Assembly (NCBI GenBank): GCA_963281255.1
Contig: OY725489.1
Coordinates: forward strand, 2,976,001-3,040,000
DNA: 64,000 nucleotides
Origin: Aphrocallistes beatrix
Taxonomy: Eukaryota > Porifera > Hexactinellida > Sceptrulophora > Aphrocallistidae
Reading direction: 5' to 3'
Position numbers and translations under genes: made by a program. How positions within the stretch are numbered: the first letter of the stretch is position 1; every line of letters begins with the position of its first letter. Below the pieces are notes generated by a model. It was not told the origin of the DNA. It searched no databases and was given only the letters and a program-made list of their open reading frames with translations. Positions 9,703 to 19,721 of the stretch are shown in pieces.

Positions 9703-10346
9703 CAAGGTTGAGTTAAATCAATTTGATTGAATTTTGATTTGATTTGATTGAGTTGGTTAATAAGAAATGATTGAGTTGATTGATCTGAATGTTGTCATTA
9801 GATGAAATAAAATGATCTGAATTATCTGAAATTTCATTTAAATTAATTGAATTGAATTGAATTGATTTGATTTGAATTGAATTGATTTGAACTGATTATA
9901 ATTGATTCGAGTTATCTGAATTTGATTTTTATTTGAATGACCGTATATACTCGAATAGTTGCCCTCGAACCATCCCCCTCCAAAAAGAAGGTTCTAAATT
10001 TCTCGGTTCACTCGTGCGGTTATATTTATCGAAAGCTCTCTTGCATATGTATTGTGAAACATTTATTTTTCTTCAGGGGCTAAATGCTAAATGGGGCTAA
10101 AAATTTTCTACGGTATCTGAATTGAATTAAATTGAATTGAATTGAATTGATTTGAATTGAATTGATTTGAATTGAATTGAATTGAATTGATTTGAATTGA
10201 ATTGAATTGAATGATTAAAATGAATGAGCTGAACGATTTGAATAAGCGCAAATGATTGAATTGATTGATCTGGTGTGTTTTATATAAATGATCAGATGCA
10301 ATATTACAAAAAAATAATTCAAATCATTGAGTTTGACACAACCTTG
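9703..10346. mobile_element. hAT-like MITE rich in ATTGAATTGATT repeats
   Basis: The termini CAAGGTTG and CAACCTTG are complementary and flanked by GTTGAAAC (9695-9702) and GTTGAGAC (10347-10354), a 7/8 match for an 8-bp duplication. The uninterrupted repeat C sequence near 47560 supports this as an insertion. The interior is mostly degenerate short repeats of the type TTGAATTGAATTGA on either side of an unrelated core (about 9940-10110). No coding sequence is present. Confidence 0.75.
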
Positions 10347-10399
10347 GTTGAGACTATTTGCTTCCTATTTTGACCTGACTAATATGCTGTAAGCCAAAC

Positions 10400-11330
10400 C
10401 TATGGATGTTTCACGGGCGGTATCCTTAAGTAAGCCCTCGAAATATTTACCTGTATACCAATGCGAGCATTTGAAATTTAAGTTTATTGATAAAACAATG
10501 AAATTCGTTGTTCCTAAAAGGAGATGCCCTATTGGCATGGACGGTGCTACACGTACGTACGTATGTCCGTACGCGCCAGCTCGCGATATCTAGCAGGCGG
10601 ATGAACTTCAAATTTGGCATACTATATCTCTATATGGTGTAGATGTGCACCCTACCGGCTTTTTTCGAAATTTCATTTTTTGCGGTTTTTATATCTATAT
10701 ATTCATATTTTCACACCTTTTAGTTAAAATTCAATTTTATGCTAGAAATAAGATCTCAATGACTATTGTAGGGTAATTCACATGTAGTATTCAATTCTTA
10801 CATCATAGAATCCGAATTGTGATCAATTCACTGGGCATATGCACGTGTATATACTATATTTATGTATATATTTTCACACTTTTTTCATAAATCAATTTCG
10901 AATAAAAAATCAATCATTGCTACTGATTAATCTCAGCGCTCATTTTTATTTCATGTACATTTCTCTCGCCCCGGAGCTGCACTATCGGTCTGTCGGCCGA
11001 CATTTTATTTTTTTGTTTCATACCCTCATTATAAAGGATTCTTTCCGGGCCTCGGAGTATTTTATCAATTTTCTGAATCCAATAAAGTAAATAGCTTTAT
11101 AGCGTAATATCTCGCATACATATCGAGGAAGTTGAGGCCCTCGATGAAACTTTTATTTAATGATGTCGCCCTCAAGGGATAAAGGGTTGGAGACCCCTGT
11201 TATATATTAAAGAGCAATGATTTGTTTTTTGTTTTTTTGCGGTTTTTTTGTGTTGTTCAGAATTGATTGAAGAATTGATAAATGGGAGAAACTTGATATT
11301 TTCAGCATGTGTATAATACTATTCCTAGAA
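10400..11330. other. non-coding, no gene recognised
   Basis: This is AT-rich sequence without a supportable gene. A short open frame at 10402-10593 has no recognisable features. A piece near 11205-11290 resembles the start of dispersed family B (a T/G-rich run followed by AATTGATTGAAGAATTG). Confidence 0.6.
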
Positions 11331-11334
11331 ACAA

Positions 11335-11740
11335 GTTCTGCTCATAATCCACACAATTTCTGATCATAATCCGACATTTCTGATCATAATCCGACATTTC
11401 TGACCATAATCCACACAATTGCTGATCATACTCCGACATTTCTGATCATAATCCGACATTTCTGATCAAAATCCCACTTTTCTGATAACAATCCCATTTT
11501 TCTGATCAAATTCCTTCAAAGTTGATGGAATTTGATCAGAATGTAAATTTCTGTTCCAAAGTTGCCAATTCTGATCTTAATCTCACATTTCTGATCATAT
11601 TCCTACATTTCTGATCATAATCCGACTGCGAAATTCTGATCTTAATCTCCTTCAAAATTCTGATCAAAATCAATATTTTCTGATCAAAATCAACAGTTGT
11701 TTTTCTGATCAAAATCCCACTCAAATTCTGATCAAAATCG
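11335..11740. repeat. 20-bp minisatellite
   Basis: About 20 tandem copies of a roughly 20-bp unit, TTTCTGATCATAATCCGACA, with many variants (TCAAAATCCCAC, CTTAATCTCC). Units become more diverged towards the right. The array ends directly against a 130-bp block (11740-11873) that also flanks a quite different minisatellite at 46255-47160. Confidence 0.85.
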
Positions 11741-11873
11741 ATGATTTCTAGTACTTCTCGAAATTCAATGTTTATTTTGTATTTATGAGCTTAATATCTA
11801 TATTATGTCATATTTGTTTTCCAGAATAAAGATAATTGCAAAGATAAAATATGTCTTGACAATTAATGGTCAT
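11740..11873 (+). repeat. post-minisatellite block, copy 1
   Basis: About 130 bp from TAGTACTTCTCGAAATTCAA to AATTAATGGTCATA is nearly identical to 47186-47313, which lies inside the TTAA element at 44914-47499. In both places it immediately follows a minisatellite, but the two minisatellites have unrelated units. Probably this is a fragment of the same transposon family. Confidence 0.85.
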
Positions 11874-12129
11874 ACAGTCTGTCACATAATTATTTACAAA
11901 ATATCCTTATTTTATCCAGAACCACAATTAACTAATAACTAATAATAAATGGTTATTCTAATTGTTTTTATGCTCCATTCGACTCTCAAATAGAGACTTT
12001 TCCATTGATAATAAAAAAACCATCTTTAATTTTTGTTTACAAATCCAATTTATAAGCTTATATTATTTTTTAAATTATTTTTCAGTTGAAAGTTAGACCA
12101 ACCATTCTAGATCGAATAATAGCTTCTGA

Positions 12130-12880
12130 ATGCAGCAGAGTAGAAGAGAAGAAGTTGCTAGATACATTTTATTCCGGAAACACACAGTTAGAAACATTGC
12201 AGAGGCCTGCCAAGTTTCTTTGAAGTCAGTATATAATGTGCGGGCTAAGTTGAGAAACGGAGAATCTTTGAATCCCAAAAAAGGGGGCTGGCAGAAAATG
12301 GAAACTCGATAGCTCAAATCGTATTTCTTTGGAAAAAAAGTTAAAGAACCATCCAAGGATATCTCTCCGAGCTTTAAAAAGCCAATTCAAGGTAGAAAAG
12401 GGGATAGACATTTCTCATGAGAGCATTAGAAAGACGGCCAAAAAAATTGGATATTCCACAAAGACCGCTATCAGAGGTCCATGGATAAGTCAAGCAAATG
12501 AGATCCAACGTGTTACATGGGCCCACAAATACTTGAATGTCATGTGGAGTAAGATTATTTTTAGCGATGAATGCTCTATATGGCTCCAGAGTAGCAAAAT
12601 TCAGGTGTGGACAAAGGGACAAAAACCAGTGATTAATATCCCAGGACACACTCCTAAACTCCACATATGGGGGGGAATTTCAGCTCGAGGAGCGACTCCT
12701 ATTAAAGTTTTTCGCCATAATTTCAACTCAGTACACTTATTGATATTGATTGAAGTAAAACCATATTTAATATATTCGTCGGAATACAATCGTCTTTTCT
12801 TTCCAGATGCCATTATGAATAAGGGTACGATATTGCAGAATAAGAATGTAAAACAAAGTATAGACTATCTATTTATATGA
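12130..12880 (+). pseudogene. Tc1-like transposase, truncated and frameshifted
   Basis: The first segment (MQQSRREEVARYILF ... IAEACQVSLKSVYNV) is a helix-turn-helix N-terminus that ends at a stop near 12310. The reading continues in another frame from about 12290 with EKKLKNHPRISLRAL, SHESIRKTAKKIGY and IIFSDECSIWLQ (first catalytic Asp), then KLHIWGGISARG. After about 12750 the similarity stops and the second Asp and Glu are absent, so the copy is 3'-truncated. It resembles the Tc1-like remnant at 53706-54480 (WGAFSARD corresponds to WGGISARG). Terminal repeats were not found. Confidence 0.85.
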
Positions 12881-12899
12881 ATCACTGAAATATGATATT

Positions 12900-13345
12900 T
12901 ATATAAAACACGAATGAATATATACGTAAGTATACATTGTATCACAGTAAGTTTTTAACGCCAACATTATTATTATTCGTCAACTTGAATCTACAAATTA
13001 TACTAGTTACCAATAATCTATGATATCTCGATTAAGCAGTTCGCGTACCCCTTACAAAATGGCTCGCGTACCTAGTGCCTGAGTTTCAATATACGTACTA
13101 TATGTGATGGGTGTTATTATTAAGCTCATTATTATTGACTTTGAGATTAAAATCCACATTTTCTGTTGTTTATATGATGTCTTTTCGTCAAATATTAATA
13201 GGATAGTTCGCTATACTGTTTTTTAAATTGTAACCTTAGTGGTCCATTATTTACTATTTAGCAATCTATGAGAGACATAATTTAGTCCTTATTAAAGTTC
13301 ATTATTGCTGAAGGTACACGTACTTCTATCTTCTTACACATGTGT
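12900..13345. other. non-coding, no gene recognised
   Basis: AT-rich sequence. A 28-bp motif including GAGTTTCAATATACGTACTA near 13081 recurs at 15003, on the other side of the two family B copies. It may mark the flank of an older element. Nothing else is supportable. Confidence 0.5.
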
Positions 13346-13349
13346 ATCT

Positions 13350-14283
13350 TATATATTAAAACGCTAGGATTTTTTGTTTGTTTGTTTGTCCGAATTGATT
13401 GAAGAATTGGCAAGTCGTAGAGATACGAAAATTGGCATGCAGGTGTCAAATGATGAATCTATGATCAAGTTCTAAGATCTAAGCGAAATTTTCACACCTG
13501 CAAAAAAAATGGAAAACAATTTTTTACACCTTTTCTATACAATACTATGTACAGCTTCACTCTCACAATAGAAATCATTATACGACAATATTGTAGGCTG
13601 TAATTGTAATTACTACTTCAAAGCAATAACTTTTATGGATGTGTCAATTATATATTATAGTGTATGGCAGTTAAAAAGGTTATTTGTATATTTTCACACC
13701 TTTATATACATATTTTCACACGATTTGACGAATTTTGAAAATTATGCTAGAAACTAGCTTCCAACGGTTGACATGGGGTTTTTAGGGGTGTAGATTTCGA
13801 ATATCATATTTTCGAGTAGATTTGAAAATTCAACGGTTGACATGGGGTTTTCAAGGGTGAAGATTTCGAATATCTTATTTTCGAGTAGATTTGAAAATTA
13901 ATTTGTTCACTTTTGTTTACAATAGATACATAAAGTAAACAAATCTCAAAAATATACTAGAAACTAGCTCTCAACGGTTGACATGGGGTTTTCAGGGGTG
14001 TAGATTTCGAATATCGAATTTTCGAGTAAGTTTGATAATTAATTTGTTTACTTTTGTTCACGATAGATACATAAAGTAAACAAATTTTAAAAAATAGGCT
14101 AGATATTTTCGGATCGATGTGAGAATTTTTTTGCTAACCTTTGTTTAAAATATTCATATGAATTAAAAAAATCCCAGAATAGGTTAGATTGAGTATATCT
14201 AGGCCCCCGCAGTGCGACTCTGCGGATACACAGTGTCCGCAATCCGCGCAGCGCGAGCAAGCGAAGCGCGCTTGTTTTATTTA
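13350..14283 (+). repeat. dispersed family B, copy 1
   Basis: The copy starts near TTAAAACGCTAGGATTTTTT, passes CCGAATTGATTGAAGAATTG and TCACACCTTTATATACATAT, and ends in the GC-rich palindromic tail GCAAGCGAAGCGCGCTTGT. It contains an internal tandem repeat of about 150 bp (CTTCCAACGGTTGACATGGG ... GTAAACAAAT) in about three copies. No gene is present. Copy 2 starts directly at its end, so the two are head-to-tail. Confidence 0.85.
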
Positions 14284-14902
14284 AAACACTTTTTTTGTTT
14301 TTTGTCCGAATTGATTGAAGGATTGGCAAGTCGTAGAGTTACGAAAATTGGCATGTAAGTGTCAAATGATGAATCTAGGATTAATTTGAAAATCTAAGCG
14401 AAATTTTCACACCTCTGCAAAAAAAATGGAAAACAATTTTACACCTTTTCTATACAAAATAAATGACTACACTATCACAATAGAAATCATTGCACAAGCA
14501 CGACACTACAATAGATCGTCATTCTTATTAATACTTCAAAGCCACAACTTATGTTTGATATCTTAAATGTATTATAGTGTATAGCAATAAAAATATTATC
14601 TGCCTATTTTCACACCTTTATATACATATTTTCACACCATTTGATGAATTTTGAAAATAATGCTAGAGACTAGCTTCCAACGGGTGACATGGGGTTTATA
14701 GGGATGTAGATTTCGAATATCATATTTTCAGATCTATATGATAAATTATTTGTTTACATTTGTTTAAAATAGATACATAAGTTAAACAAAAATTACAAAA
14801 ATAGGCTAGATTGAGTTACTTCAGGCGCCCGCAGGGCGACTCTGCGGACCCATAGTGTCCGCAAGCCGCGCAGCGCAAGCAAGTGAAGCGAGCTTGTCTT
14901 TA
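14284..14902 (+). repeat. dispersed family B, copy 2
   Basis: A shorter member of the same family in direct tandem with copy 1. It has a single copy of the ~150-bp internal unit, beginning CTTCCAACGGGTGACATGGG, and the same GC-rich tail ending GAAGCGAGCTTGTC. The difference in internal repeat number between adjacent copies shows that the inner array is unstable. Confidence 0.85.
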
Positions 14903-14904
14903 TG

Positions 14905-15365
14905 AAACCTCTAGAGAGGCTAAAACGATTATGAATGAATAATTATGCAATTTTACTACTCAGCAAAGAGGTTCAGAAAATTGATTTATAAGTAGTGCCA
15001 GAGTTTCAATATACGTACTATACTAGGAAGGTAATCATTTTCGTTTGTGTTATTGATGTTGTTTGTATTAGATTTTTTGTTTGATTTTTCTGCTTCTGTG
15101 TCACTAAATCCTATTTACGACAGAGATCCATTTCTATAGGTTTATGTAGGTTTACGTTTTTAGAGACGATGCCAATGAAACTTTGGAAATTAGGTAGTAC
15201 AAATTCTTGACTCTATGGGAAAGAAGCGTGTCATTACAATCATGCCAACTTTCGGTCTTTTTATTACAAGAATTAATGACAATTTTGATGATTTTTGAGT
15301 GTTATCCATTTTAGCAGTAAGAAGTAGTATTTAGAAATGTTATTCCCCTTATTATTAATCAATGT
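14905..15365. other. non-coding, no gene recognised
   Basis: AT-rich unique sequence. Near 14991-15022 it holds the motif AGAGTTTCAATATACGTACT, which is also found near 13078-13101. No coding region is supported. Confidence 0.5.
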
Positions 15366-15756
15366 TGCTTGCGCTGCGCGGCTGGCGGACCCAAAATGTC
15401 CGCCAGCCGCGCAGCGCAAGCAACCGAAGCGCGCTTGTGTATATAAAGGTGTGAAAATATACACATCACCTTTTTTATTGCTATACACTATAATACAATT
15501 GAGACATCTATATAAATCATTGCTTTAAAGTATTAATAATAGTATCGTACAATAATTTCCACATTGTGAGAGCGAAGCCATACATAGTATTGTATAGAAA
15601 AGATGTGAAAATGTGGTTTCTATTTTTTTGTAGAGGTGTGAAAATTTCGCTTAGATCTTCGAACTTAATCGTAGATTCATCATTTGATACCTTGCCAATT
15701 TTCGTATCTATACGACTTGCTAATTCTTCAATCAATTCGGACAAACACCTCGAACA
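15366..15756 (-). repeat. dispersed family B, copy 3 (internally deleted)
   Basis: On the minus strand this starts at CCGAATTGATTGAAGAATTAG and ends in the GC-rich tail (AAGCGCGCTTCGG complement at about 15423-15436). The middle with the ~150-bp unit is missing. The GC tail is a near-perfect palindrome around GGACCCAAAATGTCC with flanking CCGCGCAGCGCAAGCAA arms. No gene is present; open frames seen here are incidental. Confidence 0.8.
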
Positions 15757-16477
15757 GGCAATTCGTTGGATTGACTAACACAACAAGAAAACTGAGTGAG
15801 ATCCTCTAACATAAATATCTGAAACTAATTATCTAACCTATTTTATGGAATATCCATTACGTGCTACTTGACAAACCAAGGAATGTAGCTCACCCACATA
15901 TAATTCAATATTCCTTCATTTATTGATTTAATTTAGCTAATTCAGGGTTAGAGATAACTTTTTTATATGGCTACCCCAGCTTCTAAAAGAAAGCGAAATC
16001 ATATGATTGAGGAAAGTTCTGATTCAGAGGAAGATTCCCTCAGCTTTAGCTCTGATTCGTCAGATTCAGGATCAGAAGTATGTAATGATGTAGGATCAAG
16101 CTCAACAATGGAAATTTCTGATGGGTCCAATGACCCCACAATTTTTATTTCAAAAGATGGAACGAGATGGAGCGAGACATTCCCTGATGATGTTTCAAAA
16201 GACTATTTTGCTCCTAAAATTATAGACCATGTCCCCAAATGTAGTCTCAATAGTCAAAATCAGGAATCTCTCACAGGTAACCTTATAAAATATTTCTGAA
16301 AAAGAGTGCTTTTTCTGAATATACTCGATTTAAATATTAGTAAAGAAATTCTCCCAAAATAATTTTTTTTTACCGAAATTCCAAAAACTCAGTAGAAGAT
16401 TTCCTCCTTGGAAAAATGCCCCCATCTCAGATGTTCTATATTTTCATATACACATTCAGATTTTTGTTTATACAGTA

Positions 16478-16551
16478 TATATGTTAGGACAAATTTGCGA
16501 AATCGACAATTATGCATAATTGTTGATTTCGCAAATTTGTCCTAACATATA
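16478..16551. repeat. 74-bp near-perfect palindrome in piggyBac-2 intron
   Basis: The two halves pair around TGCA at 16513-16516 with one mismatch (16505 against 16524). Arms read TATATGTTAGGACAAATTTG and its complement. It can form a 37-bp hairpin with no spacer. Probably a tiny MITE or its excision product. Confidence 0.9.
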
Positions 16552-16576
16552 CAATTAAGAATACCTCTCTCACATC

Positions 16577-16712
16577 AGGAGTGGTGCCAGGGGAGGAGGT
16601 GCCACAGCCTCCAGTCAGGAAAATTTTGATAACCTGTCAGAGGAAGAATTGGGAGAAATTTTAAAAACACAAATTAATTTAGCTCCCCTGTCGGGGAATT
16701 CCTGGCACCACC
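16577..16712. mobile_element. small inverted-repeat element in piggyBac-2 intron
   Basis: AGTGGTGCCAGG at 16579 and CCTGGCACCACCA near 16700 are complementary ends about 135 bp apart. Inner segments GGGGAGG and CTCCCC also pair. Size and ends suggest a MITE. I could not define a target duplication. Confidence 0.5.
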
Positions 16713-18318
16713 ACACGAACACACGAATATTTCTTAACTTATCAGTAGGGTAATTTGACTTAATTAGACAAACATATTCAGTTTTGTATATTTACTAGTG
16801 TTAAAAATCTTCGTAATAGAGCAGTTTCTGGACAAAACTTTCGACGTCATAAGATTAGCTTTTGACTTGACCTAACTCGAATTAGATAGTCATTTTCAGA
16901 TAATCTCAGTTAACAACATTTTGATTCAAATACTCAGAAAAAAATGAAATTGATTTATTAATGGCATAAAAGCTTTTTATGATTATATCCCAACAGATTT
17001 TATAGTTCCTATATAAGATAGCAAAACTACAATTGTCATATCAATCTAATCAGAGTGCAAAAACTACCAATCCTATAAAATATCTCATGGGATACCATGG
17101 CTCCCCTAGCCCCCCCTCACACCTCCTCTGCCATATAGTAGAGCCTTCTCTGCCATATATTTATATTGACAAGAAATACCCGCACCGCGGAGACCAAATG
17201 CCGATTAGTTTCGTGCTTCTTTACTATTATATTAGAAATACATGTTCAAATATAATAGTATTGGAAGCACTCTAAAATATGCATATTTCCTTGGAGATTT
17301 GTTCATTCTAATTTATTTCTACTGTATAGATATTTTCAAACTGTTTTTCTCAGATGATATAATTCTAAATATTCTTACGATGACGAATTCTAAACTAAGA
17401 GATTTCTTGGAATCACATCCGAATTTTTCCGAGAAACCTTATTTTCATCCAATTACCTTGATGGAATTATATGCATTCTTTGGCCTGATGATAGAAATCG
17501 GTGTATTCCGGTTACATAAGGAAACTCTTGATAACATCTTTTCAGATGACAATAATAAATCAAATCCACTCTTTAAAGCCACCATGGCTAGGGATCGTTT
17601 TAAGAATATATTACGATTTTTACGTTTCGATGAAATGGCTACTAGACAGACAAGGAAGGAAACCGATTCATTAGCGCTTATTCGAGAAGTTTTAGATAGA
17701 GTCAGAGCTAATCTCATGGCTGCTTATTCCCCTGGCTGTTGGCTGACCATCGATGAACATTTATGTAGGTACAGGGGGCGATGCCATTTTCGTCAATATA
17801 TACCTTCCAAACCAGATCGATATGGCATAAAGATTTATGTGTTAGCCGACTCTAGAAACTTCTACCCTGTAAATTTCGAGGTATATTGCGGGAAGCAAGC
17901 TTTATCCAATGCTCCAAAAGATTTAGTCCTTAGGTTAACTTCGGTTTTAGATGCAGGACATATTATTTGTGGAGACAATTTTTTCACTTCATTGGCCCTT
18001 TCAAATTCTTTATCCCAAAAGTCCGTTTATTATTTAGGCACTATCAGGAAAATACGTAGAGAAATTCCTAAAACGGTGAAGGATATTAAGGGATTACCAC
18101 CGTATTCATCACGCTTTATGTATTGTGAAGATTCACAAGCATCTCTTCTCTCTTACATTACAAAAAAGAATAAGAGCGTGGTGTTGCTATCAAATATCCA
18201 TTCATGTAAAATAATTCCTACTAATTCTAAGAACTCAAAGCCAACTATTATTTTAGAGTACAATCATAATAAATCCGGAGTGGATAAACTCGGGCAAATG
18301 TTGAAAGAATATAGGAGT

Positions 18319-19104
18319 GGGTGCGGACAGTTATTGTCCGCAGGAGGCGCCCTTTGGATTCCCGGTGTATTATTAACTGACAAGCGCGCTTCGCTTCGCT
18401 TGCTTGCGCTACGCGGCTTGAGACACTGTGTGGCCGCCTGGAGTTTCTCAATCTAACATATTTGGGATTTTTTACTTTATATAATATTGTAAACCATGTC
18501 AACCGTTGGAAGTCAGCCTCTAAGCTATTTTTGTAATGTGTTTACTTTAACTATCTAATGTAAACAAAAGTAAACAAATTATTTATATTATTAAACTGAA
18601 AATATAACATTCTAAATCTACACCACTAAAAATCCCATGTCAACCGTTGAAAGCAAGTTTCTAACATATTTATGAGATTTGTTTCCTTTTGCATCTATTG
18701 TCAACAAATGTATACAAATAATTTATCATATAGACCTGAAAATATGATATTCGAAATCTACACCCTAAAAACCCCATGTCACCCGTTGGAAGCTAGTCTC
18801 TAGCATTTTTTCAAAATTCGTCAAATTGTTTGAAAATACGCACATAATCTTGTTTATTGCTATACATTATGATACATTTAATTAATATGATATCAAACTT
18901 AAGTTGTGGCTTTGAAGTATTGATAACAATGACAATCTATTGTAGTGCCGTACAATGATTTCCATTGTGATAGTGTAGTCATCTATTTTGTATAGAAAAG
19001 GTGTGAAAAATTGTTTTCCATTTTTTTGTAGAAGTGTGAAAATTTCGCTTAGATCTTAGAACTTAATCGTAGTAAAGACAAATACACAAAAAAATCCTAC
19101 CGTT
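18319..19104 (-). repeat. family A tail joined to family B, copy 4
   Basis: 18319-18380 resembles the GC-rich end of family A (GCGGACAGTTATTGTCCGC, then GGAGGCGCCCTTTGG). From 18381 on, the sequence is family B in reverse orientation, from the AAGCGCGCTTCGCTT tail through about three ~145-bp units (CCATGTCAACCGTTGGAAG) to ATTTCGCTTAGATCTTAGAA. It ends the piggyBac-2 open frame. Confidence 0.75.
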
Positions 19105-19118
19105 TTGATATATAAGAC

Positions 19119-19720
19119 AAGCGCGCTTCACTTGTTTGCGCTGTGCGGCTTAGTCGCCCTGCGGGAGCCTGAAGTTACTCAATCTAACCTATTTTGGGGA
19201 ATTTTTTTACTTTATATAAATATTGTAAATGTTGCAGGCGAAATGCGTTTCAACGCGAAACGCGTTTCGCCTAGGCGATGGGCGTTTCAATACAATCATG
19301 GGTAGTTAATATTGAAATAAACGAAAATTGATTAAAACTTAACACTTCCCAAGTGTTACGATAGTAACAAACCAGTCGTAGCGTTTTTAAAGCAGAATTA
19401 GTCCAATTCAGGCTAAAAAGTACCGTAATTTCACGTTAAATTTTCAAAAATCCCCCCTTCAATTTCCCGGCCTTCTTCGGTTAATTAATATACAGTAATT
19501 CGGTTAATATATAGTGAATAAATAAAGAAATGAAACATGATATAAGTCAGTTTGTTGTTTTTATTCGAAAATGAATTCAATCCCATTTCCTAAATAATCA
19601 TATATTAACTACCCATGATTGTATTGAAACGCCCACCGCCTAGGCGAAACGCGTTTCGCGTTGAAACGCATTTCGCCTGCAACATAAACAAAGGTTAAGA
19701 GGGGTCATTGTATCCGAATA
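19119..19720 (-). repeat. family B, copy 5, split by a MITE
   Basis: GC-rich tail at 19119-19175, then TCAATCTAACCTATTTTGGG and ATATTGTAAA, interrupted by the MITE 19230-19684. After it the sequence resumes as TAAACAAAGGTTAAG. It abuts copy 6, which starts at 19722 in the opposite direction. Confidence 0.75.
19230..19684. mobile_element. MITE with TGTTGCAGGC ends and TAAA duplication
   Basis: 455 bp with ~80-bp terminal inverted repeats that begin TGTTGCAGGCGAAATGCG and contain ACGCGTTTCGCCTAGGCG. TAAA lies on both sides (19226-19229, 19685-19688). Other family B copies have ATTGTAAACAAA without the insert, which supports a 4-bp target duplication. The ends resemble those of the large unit at 23772-33891 (TGTTGCAGGCCAAATGCG, AACGCGTTTGGCCTAGGC, then CCATGGGT), so this may be its small non-autonomous relative. 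Confidence 0.85.
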
Positions 19721-19721
19721 A

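Larger units (their letters stand above)
15967..18318 (+). pseudogene. piggyBac-type transposase, two exons, C-terminus lost (piggyBac-2)
   Basis: Exon 1 (15967-16275) begins MATPASKRKRNHMIEE, is Ser/Asp/Glu-rich like other piggyBac N-termini, and ends at a GT donor in CTCACAGGTAACC. A ~1.05-kb intron holding two small inverted-repeat elements leads to an acceptor near 17329. Exon 2 then runs uninterrupted to about 18318: IDIFKLFFSDD, FFGLMIEIGVF, RDRFKNILRFLRFDE, TIDEHLCRYRGRC (Asp 1), YIPSKPDRYGIKIY, GDNFFTS (Asp 2) and NKSGVDKL (Asp 3). A sequence change at about 18319 to family A/B-like GC-rich repeat removes the rest, including the usual Cys-rich C-terminus. No stop is seen in the two exons, so apart from this truncation it is well preserved. 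Element ends (TTAA) were not found. Confidence 0.88.

Noticed and set aside
17242-17328. Start of the second piggyBac exon at the first ATG
   Set aside because: The first ~29 codons look like intron sequence; a pyrimidine-rich acceptor just before IDIFKLFF fits better.
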